DNA of 64,000 bases. It comes from Adenophora triphylla var. japonica. Its lineage: Eukaryota; Streptophyta; Magnoliopsida; Asterales; Campanulaceae. This document shows positions 1 through 12,050 of this stretch, piece after piece; the first letter of the stretch is position 1, and every line of letters begins with the position of its first letter. Below the pieces are notes generated by a model that did not search any database, was not told the DNA's origin, and saw only the letters and a list, made by a program, of their open reading frames with translations. The stretch covers positions 108,501-172,500 of the forward strand of contig JAFEMH010002508.1 in the NCBI GenBank assembly GCA_022495995.1, in the 5' to 3' direction. Position numbers and translations under genes: made by a program.

Positions 1-82
1 CTGTCTTGTTGGGCATTAGAGGTGGAGGGATTGAATTTCTTGTCAAAAGACTTCTTCTGAAATTTCATGGCGTTTCTGACAG

Positions 83-397
83 CTATGGATATGAGGCTTG
101 GAATGTCTTCTTGGGAGATCTCGTTTGCCGACATTTGGAGCCGATGTTTATCTTTTGAAGAGCATTGTTGACAATGGTCTCAATGTCATGGTGAGTGATT
201 GGCTTGTTGACGTGTTCTTGTGCGCTTAAAGCTAAGGTTTGTGAAATGGAGGGGACTGATGGAATTTTTATCATACCTTCCAGTTCATAGGCTTCAAGCT
301 TTCCAAAATATTGCTCAACTGTCATGGTGCTCCATTCAGATCCTTCTCTAATAGGTAATGCAAGTGTGTGAATGTGATTGCAAAAATGTAATAACAC
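83..397 (-). pseudogene. copia-like gag fragment
   Basis: An open stretch of 104 codons contains TVEQYFGKLEAYELEG, which resembles the part of plant Ty1/copia gag (UBN2 type) where a short helix ends in a conserved YE(L/M)E. No zinc knuckle, protease or RT follows in the window, so this is at most a fragment running off the left edge. The family call is by resemblance only. Confidence 0.3.
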
Positions 398-1450
398 AGA
401 GAATTTAAAGTGGTTCAGAGTTCACTCCTCCTACATCCACCCTCACTGTCAAACTTGACAAGTGAGATCAATTTTATTATAATCTTTAATCAACAAAAAT
501 TACAAATGATTGATTTAGGCAAGTTCCTTGAACTTCCTCTTCCTAATTAGTACAGTCAACTAGGGATACACTTAAAGTACAGTCTTAAGTGCTTTTACAA
601 CTTGAAGTACAAATTTCAAGATTTTACAAAATAACTAATACACTCAAAGTACAACTTGAGTGATTACAAACTTATTCTACACCTAAAGTACAGTCTTAGG
701 TGGTTGGGGTTTGTGAATTAACACACTGGGGTTGTTTTTGTTGGTGAAGAGGTTTAGGGGTGAAGGTTTTGGTTTGGAACAGGGTTTTAAAGGTAAGGAT
801 TGGTGTGTGTGTGTGGATTACAGGAGGTGTGTGTGGGTGTTTGGAAAGGGTTTTTGACTGGGAAAATGAGTATTTTTCAGTGAGTTTGTTAGAGGAAGAG
901 ATCCTCTATTTATACCCTTCAATGTAGCCGTTGGAATATGACTGTTGCAGCTACATTAATGAGCTTTGACTGGTCTTTGTCCCACTTGTCCACATGCAGG
1001 TCTTCATGAGCTGTCTTGAGCTGAGAGCTTGAACTGAGAGCTTCTAGAAGGTCTTCAGTGGTCTTCATTGGTCTTCATTGATGGACTTGATAGCTGTGAA
1101 GATGCAGGATCTAACATGGTTGAGTTTGTGGTAACATGGTGTGAGGCAGGGAGATGGCTGTCTAAGGACTGAAGTCATAGCTGTCAGATCATGGCAATGC
1201 TTAGCTATCAGAGAGGATCTCTAATAAGGACTGAGATGCACTTGATGATCTTGATGACTTAGAGAGTGACTATGATTCATGTTTTTGATTGATTGTAAAC
1301 ATTGTATAAGAAAGAATCATAGCTGTCAGACTCATAGCTGTCAAAGTGAAGAATTATGACAGAGATAACATCTTTTGATATAAACCCTGTTCTATATATA
1401 TATTCCTTTATCAAAACCAACTAACTAAGACATTGATCAAAGTTAGGTCC
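398..1450. other. non-coding, LTR-like remnant
   Basis: No convincing gene is present. The start (aataacacagagaatttaaagt around 390-412) resembles plant copia LTR sequence, and short near-repeats such as aaagtacagtcttaagtg (565-680) and ggtcttcattggtcttcattg (1061-1080) occur. Probably a decayed LTR and leader, continuing the gag fragment to its left. Confidence 0.3.
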
Positions 1451-1495
1451 TAACATAAACTATTTAACAGAAATGCATCATCCAACTTGATTACA

Positions 1496-2099
1496 TCATT
1501 TAATATGAATAACATCATTTGAGTTATCGGGTACTTGTACTAGTCGATGTTGATAATAGTCAAGCCATCCAGTTGCATAATGTTGACGAAGATCATACCA
1601 ATTGAACGGAAGTGGCGGTAATGGACATCCTTCCTTCAAAATCACTTGAATGTAATGATTTCCGTTGACATGTGCAATACAATACAATTTTGGCGTTGTG
1701 GGTAATGGTTTTCGTGTAGGAAGAAATGTCAAAGAGATTGAGTTGCTTAAACTCACTAATGCAACGTTCAGTGCATTTGCAACCGCGTATCCCATTTCTA
1801 CAACATTAAACCAATATGGTGATAGGCATGGACCGTCGTACAGCCGAGACCGTTAAGGACCGCCGCCACCCTACTCGGTCCATGAATAACTTACCATATA
1901 GTTCTTGGTATCCAGCTATCTCCATGAATAACTTTCCCGAACCCAGCCATTCATCTGTCTTACGTCCAATCAACTCCGCGATACAACGGAACCCACAATT
2001 TCCATCTGCACGAACATCAATTGTTTTCTCAATATAATCGTGCATGTAAAGTGGTAGTTGATCAAGATATGGAATATCATGTTGGCCTTTTCGACGCAT
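1496..2099 (-). pseudogene. OTU cysteine-protease-like C-terminus of the MULE protein
   Basis: RADGNCGFRCIAELIG (about 1970-2020) is the catalytic-Cys motif of OTU deubiquitinases (DGNC). In the next frame downstream, NGNHYIQV (about 1640-1665) fits the OTU catalytic-His block. The two halves are separated by about 90 bp of out-of-frame sequence around 1800-1880, which looks like a small insertion or indel. It follows directly after the SWIM region on the same strand, so it is best read as the C-terminal domain of the same transposon protein. Protease activity is not implied for this broken copy. Confidence 0.7.
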
Positions 2100-4262
2100 G
2101 GGCTATAAGAGAAATTCAAGAATGGTAAAATCAGTATAAATGACTATAATTTTTAACTATGTACATATAAGTGAGCACGATAAATAGTTTAGAAAGATTT
2201 TTACCTGTAAAATTTGAGAACATTGGTTTGGAACAGATTTGAATATAACACTGTCGGGTATGGCCTCCACATACTCAAATGCGCTAGGATCACGCTTTGT
2301 GGAATTCTCAAGCTTGGCATTCTTTCCTCTAGGACGACCCTTATTATTGATTTTTACTTCAGGTTCATGGGCCACTATTGTTTCAGGATAGCAGATCTCA
2401 GTCAATTTCCGTACAATCAAATTCTTTCCAATTCTTGGTGCCGCCTCAAATCTACTATCAAGAGTATTACAACAATCTTTGTATCGCGCACGAATCTCTT
2501 CATCAATGTTATCCTCATAGCTTACCATCGGTAGGGTGTCTAGCTTACGCCAAAATGCATGAATTTTATTTAGGGGAATGGGTGACATGAATTTCACATA
2601 CTCGGTAAGCTCGTGTGGACAAGGAAGTCCGCATGTCGATCTCACAGTACAATCACACACTGATGGGTCTCGGTCGCGATCAAATAGATCATTCAACGAG
2701 TTGTAAATCAAATTCAATGCACTTATAGACACACGACCCCTAATCTCGCTCCATAACGGTTGTTTGAATCTATGTTGTACCACCGTCTTGCTTTTTTCGA
2801 ATGAGGCAATAATTGCAACATGAGATGACTCAATAAGTGTATGAATTTGTTTCCAACAAGTCACAAACGCTCCTTGACTCGATTGAAGTTGTTTCTTCAA
2901 CAAGGCATGTTGACTCTCCACCCTATTAGCATGAATATATACAAAACATAAGACTCTTATATATAACAAAGATAAAGTTTGATTCTCCACCCTATTAGCA
3001 TGAATATATACAAAAATAAAGTTTGATTCACGTACCTATTTGTTGTCAAGTTTTCAAAGTGTAAAACTTTATTTGTCCAGCATGAGACAAATCTTTCTTT
3101 ATATGGCACAATCCATTGTTTCATGACATACTCAACCGCGTTTGGGTAATGCTTGAAATCTTTTGGTAATCGCCGCAAACAGTCGTTAAACTCTGTCTCT
3201 GTATCAGCTTTAACCAATGCATGCCAACTACGAATGAACGACTCCACTCCTCTTGCCTATCAAACATTTTCTTACATTTTGTCACAATATTTTTGCTAAT
3301 ATGCCATCGACAAAGCAAATGAGTTGTAGTTGGAAACGTCCGACGAATTGAATTCATCAAAGCCTTCTCACAATCGGTCACAATAACATTAGGAATACAT
3401 GATTCGTCCATCATAGACTTCAATACTTCGCATGCCCACGTGTAGTTTGCTTCTTTCTCAGCCTCTAAATACACGGCAGCAACTAAGAAAGTCATATTCG
3501 TTGATGTCACCCCCACAATCTCAAGCAAAGGTAACTTATACCTATTTGTCTTATAAGTGCAATCCATAAATAAAATGTTTGGAAAGGCTCTAAGCAATTT
3601 AATGCTATCCGGATGAGCGAAGAATAACTGATTAACTTGGCCGATGCGCTTGGATTGCCGATATTCGAAGTGGTAACGATGACCATTCAATCTAAACATG
3701 AGTTGTTGCATTTGCGTACGACACGCCGCTCAATTGATTTGTTCTTCAAGCGCGCATTATAGATATTTCGTACTGTGGATTTGTTTTCCGGAAATTGCGC
3801 TCTTAAGCCACATAATATATCCTTCGGTCGGCTATTTGCATTAGACATTGCTATCACATAATCCTCCTCATCTTTTTGTAATCTTCCCGCATACGAATGA
3901 CCAAGCATAGAGTCATAAATTGGATGATTGTGAACGCCGCATATCACTTTCAATTTCCATTGACCATCTTCATTCACTTGTCTAGCATTCAACTGAAACT
4001 TACAATCACATTTCTTTGTTCCACTTTTTCTTTTTTCTTTCTTTTTGCCTTTCAATTCATTTTCAATCGATTCTTGAGACGATAGCGAGATTGGCTTCTC
4101 TTTGTATGTCCCCCAACGTTCACATACGAGGGTCATTCGAGGGTACGATCTACGGCTTCCAGGATTATCTGACCGGCCTACAATCATAACAAATCCATAC
4201 TCTTCTCCCTTTTTACGTACCCAATCGAAACACGTTTCCCGATTGGAAAAATATGTAGGCAC
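1496..4262 (-). pseudogene. MULE transposase gene (FAR1 + MULE + SWIM + OTU), decayed
   Basis: This is a Mutator-like (MULE) transposase read on the minus strand. The N-terminal piece (3687-4262) has a FAR1-type DNA-binding region with a C-x-C ... H-x-H pattern (CDCKFQL then VHNHP). The middle piece (3121-3711) has the catalytic core: FMDCTYKTN (first Asp), VIVTDCEKAL (second Asp) and CRWHISKN. Then follow VESQHALLK (candidate catalytic Glu) and a SWIM zinc finger (CDCTVRSTCGLPCPH, about 2640). A 113-bp intron at 2923-3035 has proper GT/AG ends and restores NR-VESQ. Frame changes near 3710 and 3245 are not explained by introns, so the gene is probably dead. An OTU-like domain follows downstream and is listed separately. 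Confidence 0.85.
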
Positions 4263-4339
4263 GGAGAACTCTTCGGTGTAATCTCTTAAAATAGCCTCAA
4301 AATCAATAGATTCATAGTTGTCATCATCTAATGAACACT

Positions 4340-4610
4340 GAAATTAAATAAATGAAACAATTAGGGAAGTTTTGTGGAAAAAATTTGGGGTCGGCCATTG
4401 ATGACTTATTTTTCCTACAAAGTCGGCCGGTGTGGCGGAAAAATTTAAAAAAGTCGGCCAACAGTGGTGGAAATTTGTTCTTAAAGTCGGCGGGTATGGC
4501 GGAAAATATTAAATAAAGTCGGCCGGGTGTGGGTGTATTCTTACCCAGAGTCGGCCATATGTGACCGACTATAAGCCCAGAATCAGCCACTCATGGCCGA
4601 CCCCGTCAAA
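4340..4610. repeat. GTCGGCC subterminal-type repeats
   Basis: About seven diverged copies of a 40-50 bp unit built on agtcggcc + tgtggcggaaaa. They lie immediately upstream of the MULE transposase start, so they may be subterminal repeats of that element. A matching terminal inverted repeat was not located. Confidence 0.5.
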
Positions 4611-4729
4611 AATCATTTTTTTTTTAAACTAAATGCATTAAAATGTAAAATAAAGAGATAGTGTAAAGAAGATTACATTATTATTTGCTTGGATTGCCAT
4701 TTCATCCATGATTCTTGCGATTGGAAGAG

Positions 4730-4880
4730 GAGGATGGTAGTTGGGTGAAGAGGAGGATGGTAAATGGTGGAGTGGTGAATGGTGGAGTGGTAAATGGTAG
4801 TTGTGTGTGGGGGTGGTAAATGGTGGTGTGGTAAAAGAGTTAATGGAAGAGAGGAGGATGGTAGTTGGGTGAAAGTTAAT
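4730..4880. repeat. GGTGG/GGTAG minisatellite
   Basis: Repeated short words (ggtaaatggtggagtggt, gaggaggatggtagttgggtgaa) form an imperfect low-complexity array. The minus strand stays open across it only because of this composition. No gene is supported. Confidence 0.5.
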
Positions 4881-5533
4881 GGGGGAATAGGGGAAGATGA
4901 AAATAGGGGCAAAAAAGTAATTAACCTCAATGGCATTTTTGTAATTTTTTCAAATGGGGTATACTAATAGGAATTGGGGGTTTAAATAGTAAATCTCTTA
5001 TAAAAATTGGATTATGGACCTATAGTGTTCACGAACTAACCTAATGGATCGCTAGTCAGAAATTCCGAAGCCCAAAATATAAAAACAAGTTATTGTCTAT
5101 TATGGTATTTTAATTTTTAAGTCTTCGCAACCACAATTGGTTATAAGCCCGAATCTCAAGCTGGATAGAGCCCAAATTTAGCACATACATTATTATAGTA
5201 TGAAGAGATTGTAGGGAAATATAGCGAAATAAAACAAGAACACAAGAAATAGAGAAATTAAAGAACAAGAAAATTATACAAGAACACACACAATCACACA
5301 ATAATTGTTTATCCAGTTTCTTCTAATTAAGAAATACGTCTTGGGGCACTGACAAGCTAGAATTATACTTAATAATCTCACAATATAATGTTACAATGTT
5401 TTTATAGTCGTCACTTGGTTTTACATAGGATATAAGTTACAAACTCTAAGCCTAGAAGCAAAATGAAATCTCGGACCGGGCCAAAATTAGGAGCGTGCTG
5501 AAAATCGACTCAATGTGCCCGCCTAACACGTGC

Positions 5534-5693
5534 GCATTGCAAAGTGCTCACCTAATGCGCGAGCCTCAATTTTCGACAATTCCCCGATCTCGCCTTTCTT
5601 GCCAAGCGTGCGCCGCATTGCAAAGTGCTCACCTAATGCGCGAGCCTCAATTTTCGACAATTCCCCGATCTCGCCTTTCTTGCCAAGCGTTCG
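5534..5693. repeat. 81-bp tandem duplication
   Basis: Two copies of an 81-bp unit beginning gcattgcaaagtgctcacc at 5534 and 5615. The same two-copy array is present at 32500-32660, so it predates the A/B duplication. It keeps several frames open on both strands, but they show no protein family. Confidence 0.9.
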
Positions 5694-6093
5694 CCTTGGG
5701 CGCACGCCTCAAACCTCGTAAGACGCGTGCCTCGCATTGCTGCCTCCTTTTTCTTCTTACCAGATTTCCTTATTTGTCTCTACTCCCACAGAGAAGGATG
5801 ATGATGTAAACGCAGCGGAATGATATAGGAATTAATCAAGAATGATTAATTCCTCTGCAGGAATTAAAGGAATTCCCAAGAACTCAAAAACGAATTCTTT
5901 CAACACTAGAGTTCATTTGGTCTTTGAAATCTAGAATGGAAATGCAGTCAACAAAAGAACTTACTTGAAACTATAAAAGAGATGCATAGTGACATTTTTT
6001 TTTTTTTGAAAAAATCCTCGCTACAAAGTAAAAACCAATACATCCGTCAAGAGATGAAATAATCATTCTAGCTATTTCTTTGAATAAACGCTT

Positions 6094-6624
6094 GAGTAGG
6101 TCTGCTGAGAAACGCGTTTCTCCATAACTATGGAGAAACGCGTTTTTAATAGCCAGAAGCTATACGTTTGATAACAAGAAGAAAATTTCTGGATATCAGT
6201 CTCAAAGGGTTCTGGATATCCAGAAGCTTTGGAACGGATATCCGTAGCCTTTGGGCGGATATCCGTAAAAATAGATTTGAAGCCAAATCCAAGGCAAAGA
6301 CCGTAAATTGCTTATTGAAGGTTTCTGATATCCGTAAACCTTCAAATGTATATCCAGAACCAATCAAATGAATATCCAGAAACATTTTGAAAGTTTCTGG
6401 ATATCATTTTGAAGGTTTCTGGATATCACTTTCATAAGCTTCTGGATATCCTTTCAAAGGGTTCTGGATATCCAGAACCTTTGAGACTGATATCCAGAAG
6501 TAACTATGAGACAAGGTCATGGCCAATACAAAAAGTTTCTGGACATCCTTTCAAAAGATTCTGGATACCCGTAACCCGTTTCTCCATAACTTATGGAGAA
6601 ACGCGTTTCTCTCTAGATTTTACG
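6094..6624. mobile_element. non-autonomous TIR element with palindromic ends and GATATC repeats, copy 1
   Basis: 531 bp flanked by a perfect 9-bp target duplication TAAACGCTT (6085-6093 and 6625-6633). The uninterrupted target is present at 33049-33057. Each end carries the palindrome GAGAAACGCGTTTCTC, and the interior holds more than ten copies of words such as ttctggatatccagaa, most containing GATATC. The 9-bp duplication points to the Mutator superfamily, although the outermost terminal bases match only partly. A second copy with its own 9-bp duplication is at 33968-34402. Confidence 0.85.
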
Positions 6625-6815
6625 TAAACGCTTTACGTGGAATGAGATTTCCATGACCGGTTAAAAACCTATTGAATATGCTAGCCTGAGTTCCCATTCA
6701 ATTCCATGACAATGAGATTTCCAACCCAAATAACCCAATGTTTTGGGGAAAAGTAGCCACCGCTACCCGTGGCAACATTTTCCATCAAAAGTAATCCCTA
6801 ATAATCTATACAAAA

Positions 6816-6817
6816 GT

Positions 6818-6864
<47 letters not shown>
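6816..6864. repeat. (AC)n(AT)n microsatellite
   Basis: An (ac) run followed by an (at) run. It matches the longer array at 33241-33356 in block B. Confidence 0.9.
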
Positions 6865-7148
6865 CTTCCTCCGTCCCGTCCGACTTAGACATTTTGCCAT
6901 TTTGGGCGTCCCATCCGACTTAGAACGGCCCAAAATGGAAAGTTTATATTACTTTTATATTAAATGGGACCCACTTGTCATACTCACAACAATAATCCCA
7001 TCACTATTTATCCCACTCATTCTCTCTCTTATTTAATTTTTCACACTCACAACACATCCTCCACTCATTCTCTCTCCTAATATTATAATAGTTTTCCTTA
7101 ATCTCCGTGTCGGGAGTGAATGTCCTAAGTCGAACGGGACGGAGGGAG
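6865..7148. mobile_element. Stowaway-like MITE
   Basis: Starts cttcctccgtcccgtcc and ends gggacggagggag, with TA on both sides. This is the typical end sequence of plant Tc1/mariner-type MITEs. The paralogous position in block B has no such element, so it probably moved in after the duplication. Confidence 0.8.
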
Positions 7149-7162
7149 TATATATATATATA

Positions 7163-7386
7163 CTCCCTCCGTTCCGGCCGACTTAGAATTTTTTGAAATG
7201 GCACGGGGATTAAGGAAAAGGTAAATGTTGTGAGTGTAATTTAAAAATAGGAGAGAGAATGAGTGGAGGTAATAGTAAATTATAATGGTGTTGTGAGTAT
7301 TAAAATAATGTAGGAGAGAGAATGAGTGGAGAGAATAGTGATTTAAGGTTTCCATTTTGGGCCGTCCTAAGTCGGGTGGGACGCCC
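7163..7386. mobile_element. Stowaway-like MITE, right end deleted
   Basis: Begins ctccctccgttccggccg and is homologous to the complete element at 33357-33620. It stops at gggacgcccaa, where sequence jumps straight into a copia LTR. The missing end fits a deletion. Confidence 0.85.
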
Positions 7387-8182
7387 AATTCATTCTAGTT
7401 GTGTGTGACCCAATAGGATTATATTATGTTGGCAATGAGCTCGATAAAATTGACCCTCATAAGACATAAGCCGACTCTAGCAAGCCATTATGTCTACCCA
7501 AATAATATAACGTAAGAGTTCACGTTTTCAATGGTACACTTCCATTTCTCCCTTTGTCTCATGATGTTATATTGAACACAAGTCATGGTCCACGTCAACT
7601 TGTATTTGTTCAATGCTTTCTCGATCTTGAGTATAATGATAATCCAATCGCATTGGGGTGTGGCCACACTCTTTCATCATTATCACTCATCGAGGGGCCC
7701 AAGCAAAACATCTCTCTTTTCGAGAGACAAATTCCATCTTGACTTATCATCCATCCCATCATGAATTCGATCATGCCAAAGATAGCCTTTATAAATATCG
7801 TGTTAAGATATCGTTTGACTAAAATCAAACATGACTTTCATCATATGTAAGGTCATGATAATCTCAGGTCTAGGGACTAAATGAAGTGACCATATGAGAT
7901 TTAATTATGACATTTGACCATGACATAAATCTCATACGGGTCAAGTCCAGTCACTTATTTTCTAACAAGTACCCATAATTCCAATATGCATCTCTATGCA
8001 TATAATCATCATATGATTATCCCTTGACAATTATACTAATTATTCTCATAATAATCAGGGACGGAGATTATTACAATAAATATGAAAACTATATAATAAT
8101 CAAATAATAAACTTAAACGATAAAGATGACACATAACGGTTTTTAGTTAAACATAACTAAAGCCTAGGGCATTACACCAACA
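7387..8182 (-). repeat. 3' LTR (copia A), truncated
   Basis: Matches 35524-36317 of the block B left LTR and ends ATTACACCAACA. It shares left-LTR-specific variants with block B, for example catcgaggggccc where the right LTRs have cattgagaggccc. Confidence 0.9.
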
Positions 8183-8659
8183 GTCTCCCATTTGCACTAG
8201 GCTCCATTTATGTATCGAATACTCATGGATCTATCATGACCATCATGCTTCTGCCTGTGCGAGGGTCTTTGTTAGTGAATCCCTTATGTCATCATCGGTT
8301 GATACTTTGTATATCTTAACGTCTTCTCATTCTTTATGAATTCCTCGAAGAACGTCTAAGTGAGTGTTTGGATCGCTGTTGTGACCTTGGTTCCATTGTT
8401 TGCACAAGTGGCACCACTATTGTCATAACAAAAGTTTCACCGATTAGTGATACTTGGAACATTTTCAAAACACTAATGAACTTTTGATCCAAACTGCCTC
8501 TTTTAGCCACATCATATGTTGCTAAAATTCGGCCTTAGTAGTAGAATTGGCTACAATTTCTGCTTGAAACTCTTCCAATCAAAACTGAACCTCCAATAAG
8601 CATAAACACAAATCCTAATTGCGATTTTAAAATAACTTTGTCAGTTTGGAAGCTATCAT

Positions 8660-9760
8660 CTATGTAACCCTTACAACAAGATTAACTTCCAATCTTTCAA
8701 ATCCCAAGAACGTATCCTTAGTTCTTCTTAAGTACTTAAGGATTATCTTGACTACCATCCAACGGTTTACATCAGGATTAGATTGGTATCGACTCATCAT
8801 GCTTCGAGCATACGAGACGCCGGGTCTAGTACAAATCATGGCATACATGACAGATCCAAATACCGAAGCATATGGAACTTCATTCATTTCCCTTTTGCTC
8901 ATCAGTTGTCATAAGACAATGAATATTGCTAAGAGAAATACCATGACCCATTGACAAGCTACTCTTCTTAGACTCTTCTAAGAATCTTGTCAATGTGGAT
9001 ACTTTGACTCAAACCAATTTATCCTTCTAGATCCATCTCTATAGATCTTGATGCCAAGGATGTAAGCGGCTTCACCCATATCTTTCATTGAGAAACCTTT
9101 CCTTGACCAAGAATTTGACAGTCTTAAGTGTCGGAACATGTTTTTCCAATGAGTAAGATATCATTGTAATAAAACAATAGAAATAATACTATGCTTCCAC
9201 TGAATTTCATGCATACACAAGATTCATCTTTGTTCTTTGATGAAGTCAAACTCTTTGACCAATTCATCAAAACGAAGATTACAATTCCTTGAAGCTTGCT
9301 TCAACCCATCTCATGGATCTTTGCAACATGCATACTTTATTAGAGTTTCTTGGACCGACAAACTATTCGGGTTGTGTACTATACACATCCTTAATAATTT
9401 TTCCATTTAAAGAAAGTCATTTGACATCCATTTGTCATATCACATAGTCACAATATGTGATAATGGCAATTGAAACTCTAACAGACTTCGACATTGTAAC
9501 TGGCGAAAAAGGTTTCAACATAGTCAATACTATAAATTTACCTAAATACCTTTGTTACAATCCTTAGTCATGAAAGTATACACCTTCACATCCATGTCGG
9601 TCTTTGAAGACCTACTTGCACCCTTTAGTTTTTACACCTTCAGGTAGCCCAATCAAGTTCCAAACTTGATTGTCAAAGATGGATTGTAATTCGGATTCCA
9701 TGGTTCCTAACCATTTATTCAAATTAGGAGTGGACATCGCCTCAAGATAGGAAGTAGGAT
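8660..9760 (-). pseudogene. copia reverse transcriptase fragments (A)
   Basis: The minus-strand stretch at 8660-8902 contains PYASVFGSVMYAMICTRP and YQSNPDVNRW, followed by a KYLRRTKD motif, the conserved region just after the RT palm in plant copia. Near 9650-9720 (minus) is the RT N-terminal motif NQVWNL (clear in block B at 37800-37991). The stretch between is interrupted by stops and frame changes. Non-functional. Confidence 0.8.
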
Positions 9761-9843
9761 TGTCAGTCTCAATGACTTCCACCTTATTACTTTTCGATAC
9801 GAGAAATCAATATTTCTTGGGTTCGGATTGTAACCTATCCGAT

Positions 9844-10188
9844 CTACGATGGACTTGTGCATCTTGAACCGGTTCCACAACTCCTTTGTGAACTTGGTTC
9901 TGTCTCTACTCTTGGATCCATGTCATTTTCAGGTTCTTGAACTTTCTTCAAGATTAATTTTACTCCCACTAGATTCTTTATTGAGAAATTATTTCTCAAG
10001 AAACAAATCGTGTAGAGCAACAGACGTTTTGTTCTCTTTGCGGTTGTAAGATTAATTTTCGAAAATAACTTTGTCAAATTTGGTGCTAACTTATAAGAGA
10101 CAAGTCTCTTTACATAAGACTCGCAACTCCAAATCTTCATGAAGCCACATCTCATGTAGGGACTAAGGAACCGATTTAGTAGGAACAC
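9844..10188 (-). pseudogene. copia integrase C-terminal fragment (A)
   Basis: KIWSCESYVKRL resembles the plant copia integrase segment (L)R(V/I)WGCxAYVK that follows the catalytic core. Block B carries the same fragment at 38053-38382. Flanking frames are broken. Confidence 0.65.
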
Positions 10189-10599
10189 AATTCAGTGTAA
10201 CCGCGTTATTCCTAATGCTTATCCTCAAAAGGAATTAGGAAAGTCAACTCGACACATCATCGAATGAACCATGTCCTACAAGGTTCAATTCCTCCTTTTC
10301 AGATACACCATACAATGAGGTGTTCCGGGTGGAGTCAACTCTGAAACGATTTCATAGTTTTGAGATGATTTTCAAATTCTTGGCTCAAATATCCATCACC
10401 TCGATCTAATCGAAGTACTTAATAGTCTTGCCTAGTTGTTTTGTACTTCATCTTGAAATGTTCGAAACATCTCAAACGATTCACCTTTGGACTTCATCAG
10501 ATAGACATAGTCATATCTAGATAAGTCTTTAGTGAAATGTGATGAAATACCGAAGTCTTCCCCTAGCAATGCTACTTAGTGATCCACATACATCTCATG

Positions 10600-12050
10600 T
10601 ATAATGACCAATAAGTCATTAGCCCTCCCGCTACTCTTAGTGTAGGGTGGTTTGGTCAATAATCCCAATAAATAAGTGAATGAACGCTCGCCGAAAATTA
10701 ATGTTTGAAAAGGAAAATAAAGGAGTCGCCACGCCATGCTTAAGAGGTGCACTTTGAAAAACCTATGAAAGAGAACGGGTTCGGGGGTCTGGCTACGTGT
10801 TGGGAAGAACCGAGAGTTCACCCAACACGCCTCGTCCGTAGACGAGTCTTTCTAATTGAACATCCAAGCAATTCATGAGTGTGTGCAAATATTGATAATG
10901 AACAAGAGTGACAAACATGCATTTTATTAATATGAATTGAAACTTACAACTTGTGAGCCAATTTATTTAGGGAGGCCACATCCCTACTACAACAATTTAG
11001 AACAGATTACAAAAGGAAATGGTTCCTGCAAACAGGCATGATGTGTCGCATGACACATGATACAAGTGACCAGACGTGTCGCGTGACACAGGATCACCCA
11101 TGCACAATGTGTCGCGTGACGCACAATGACCATTTGCAGGAACTTACAAATATGAACACCAGATCAACAATAATCAATACAGATCTAATTAAATGAACAG
11201 ATTAGATTCGAAAAGTAGAATCAACAACAAATCGACCCCGGGAGTGTGGATATGGATAGATCCACACCTCCTTGGGGTTTATACACCAAATTCAAGAAAT
11301 ATCCAACAATGAAAGCTCAATTACTCAGATTAATCAAGTTAAACAAAGAGATTGCGATTGAGATTCAGTAATCTAGACGGATAGAGTCTGATTACTGAAT
11401 CCAAGAGAAAGTAAACAAGAGAAATAAAAAGGAATTAGATAGAAGAGAGAGAAGAGGGGTTTGAGAATTGTTACCCTTGTTGCTTCCACGAATTCTGTAT
11501 CAAGTTAGATACAGAATCCTTCAATTGCAGCTTCTGGTCCTGGGAGGCTTGGGAGAATTGGTGCAAGGTAGATCTAAGGTTTGGTTTAGGAAGGGGGTTT
11601 GAATTGGAGGGAATTGGGGTAGGTTGAAGGGAGAAGAGAGAGAGGATTGTGTTTGGGGTGCTTTGTTACGACGCAATTTCTGCAGAGTAACACTAGGTTA
11701 GGTTGGGATCCATTTCTAAAAGGGGGAGGGTCTTATTTATAGGCTGCAGTTAGTGGTCACCTTGTGTCGCACGACCATACGCAACCACTTTCCATGCCTC
11801 GACTTGTCGCGTGACACAAGGTGGCACCAACCGTTTTTGGCGCCAAAACCAGTTTCTGGAACATTCAGGCCTAAATACCTAAAAAGTCCAAAAAGGTTTA
11901 TTCCCAACAAGTCCCTTGGCATGAGCAAGGTACCAAAAGGTACTTCCTTCGCGGGAAACTTATGAGATGTTTTCGGAAGTCTCGGGATAGGCCGGGAATT
12001 TACCAAAATGCCCCTTAATGCAATTTTATTACATTAAAATGCACCTAAAA
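10600..12050. mobile_element. nested foreign segment inside copia A (gypsy-like)
   Basis: This stretch interrupts the copia reading region and is shared with block B (about 38830-40280), so it predates the duplication. It contains ggagtcgccacgcc, gggttcgggggtctggcta and a following gggaagaacc block, which resemble the 5' leader found in plant Tat/Ogre-type gypsy elements. It also holds several TGTCGCRYGACA-like palindromes. Boundaries are not resolved and no coding capacity is seen. Confidence 0.4.

Larger units (their letters stand above)
4998..7386. repeat. block A, left part: duplicated segment
   Basis: Near-identical to 31964-33582, starting at ttataaaaattggattat in both places. Differences are mainly insertions: a 531-bp element at 6094-6624 and a MITE at 6865-7148 are absent from the other copy. 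The segment itself is non-coding and looks like old LTR sequence (aaacgcagcggaat near 5809). It runs into the copia element at 7387 through a deletion junction. Confidence 0.9.

Noticed and set aside
5495..5809. Open frames on both strands over the 81-bp duplication, repeated at 32461-32775
   Set aside because: Kept open by the tandem repeat (81 is a multiple of 3). No family, and frames on both strands are equally open.
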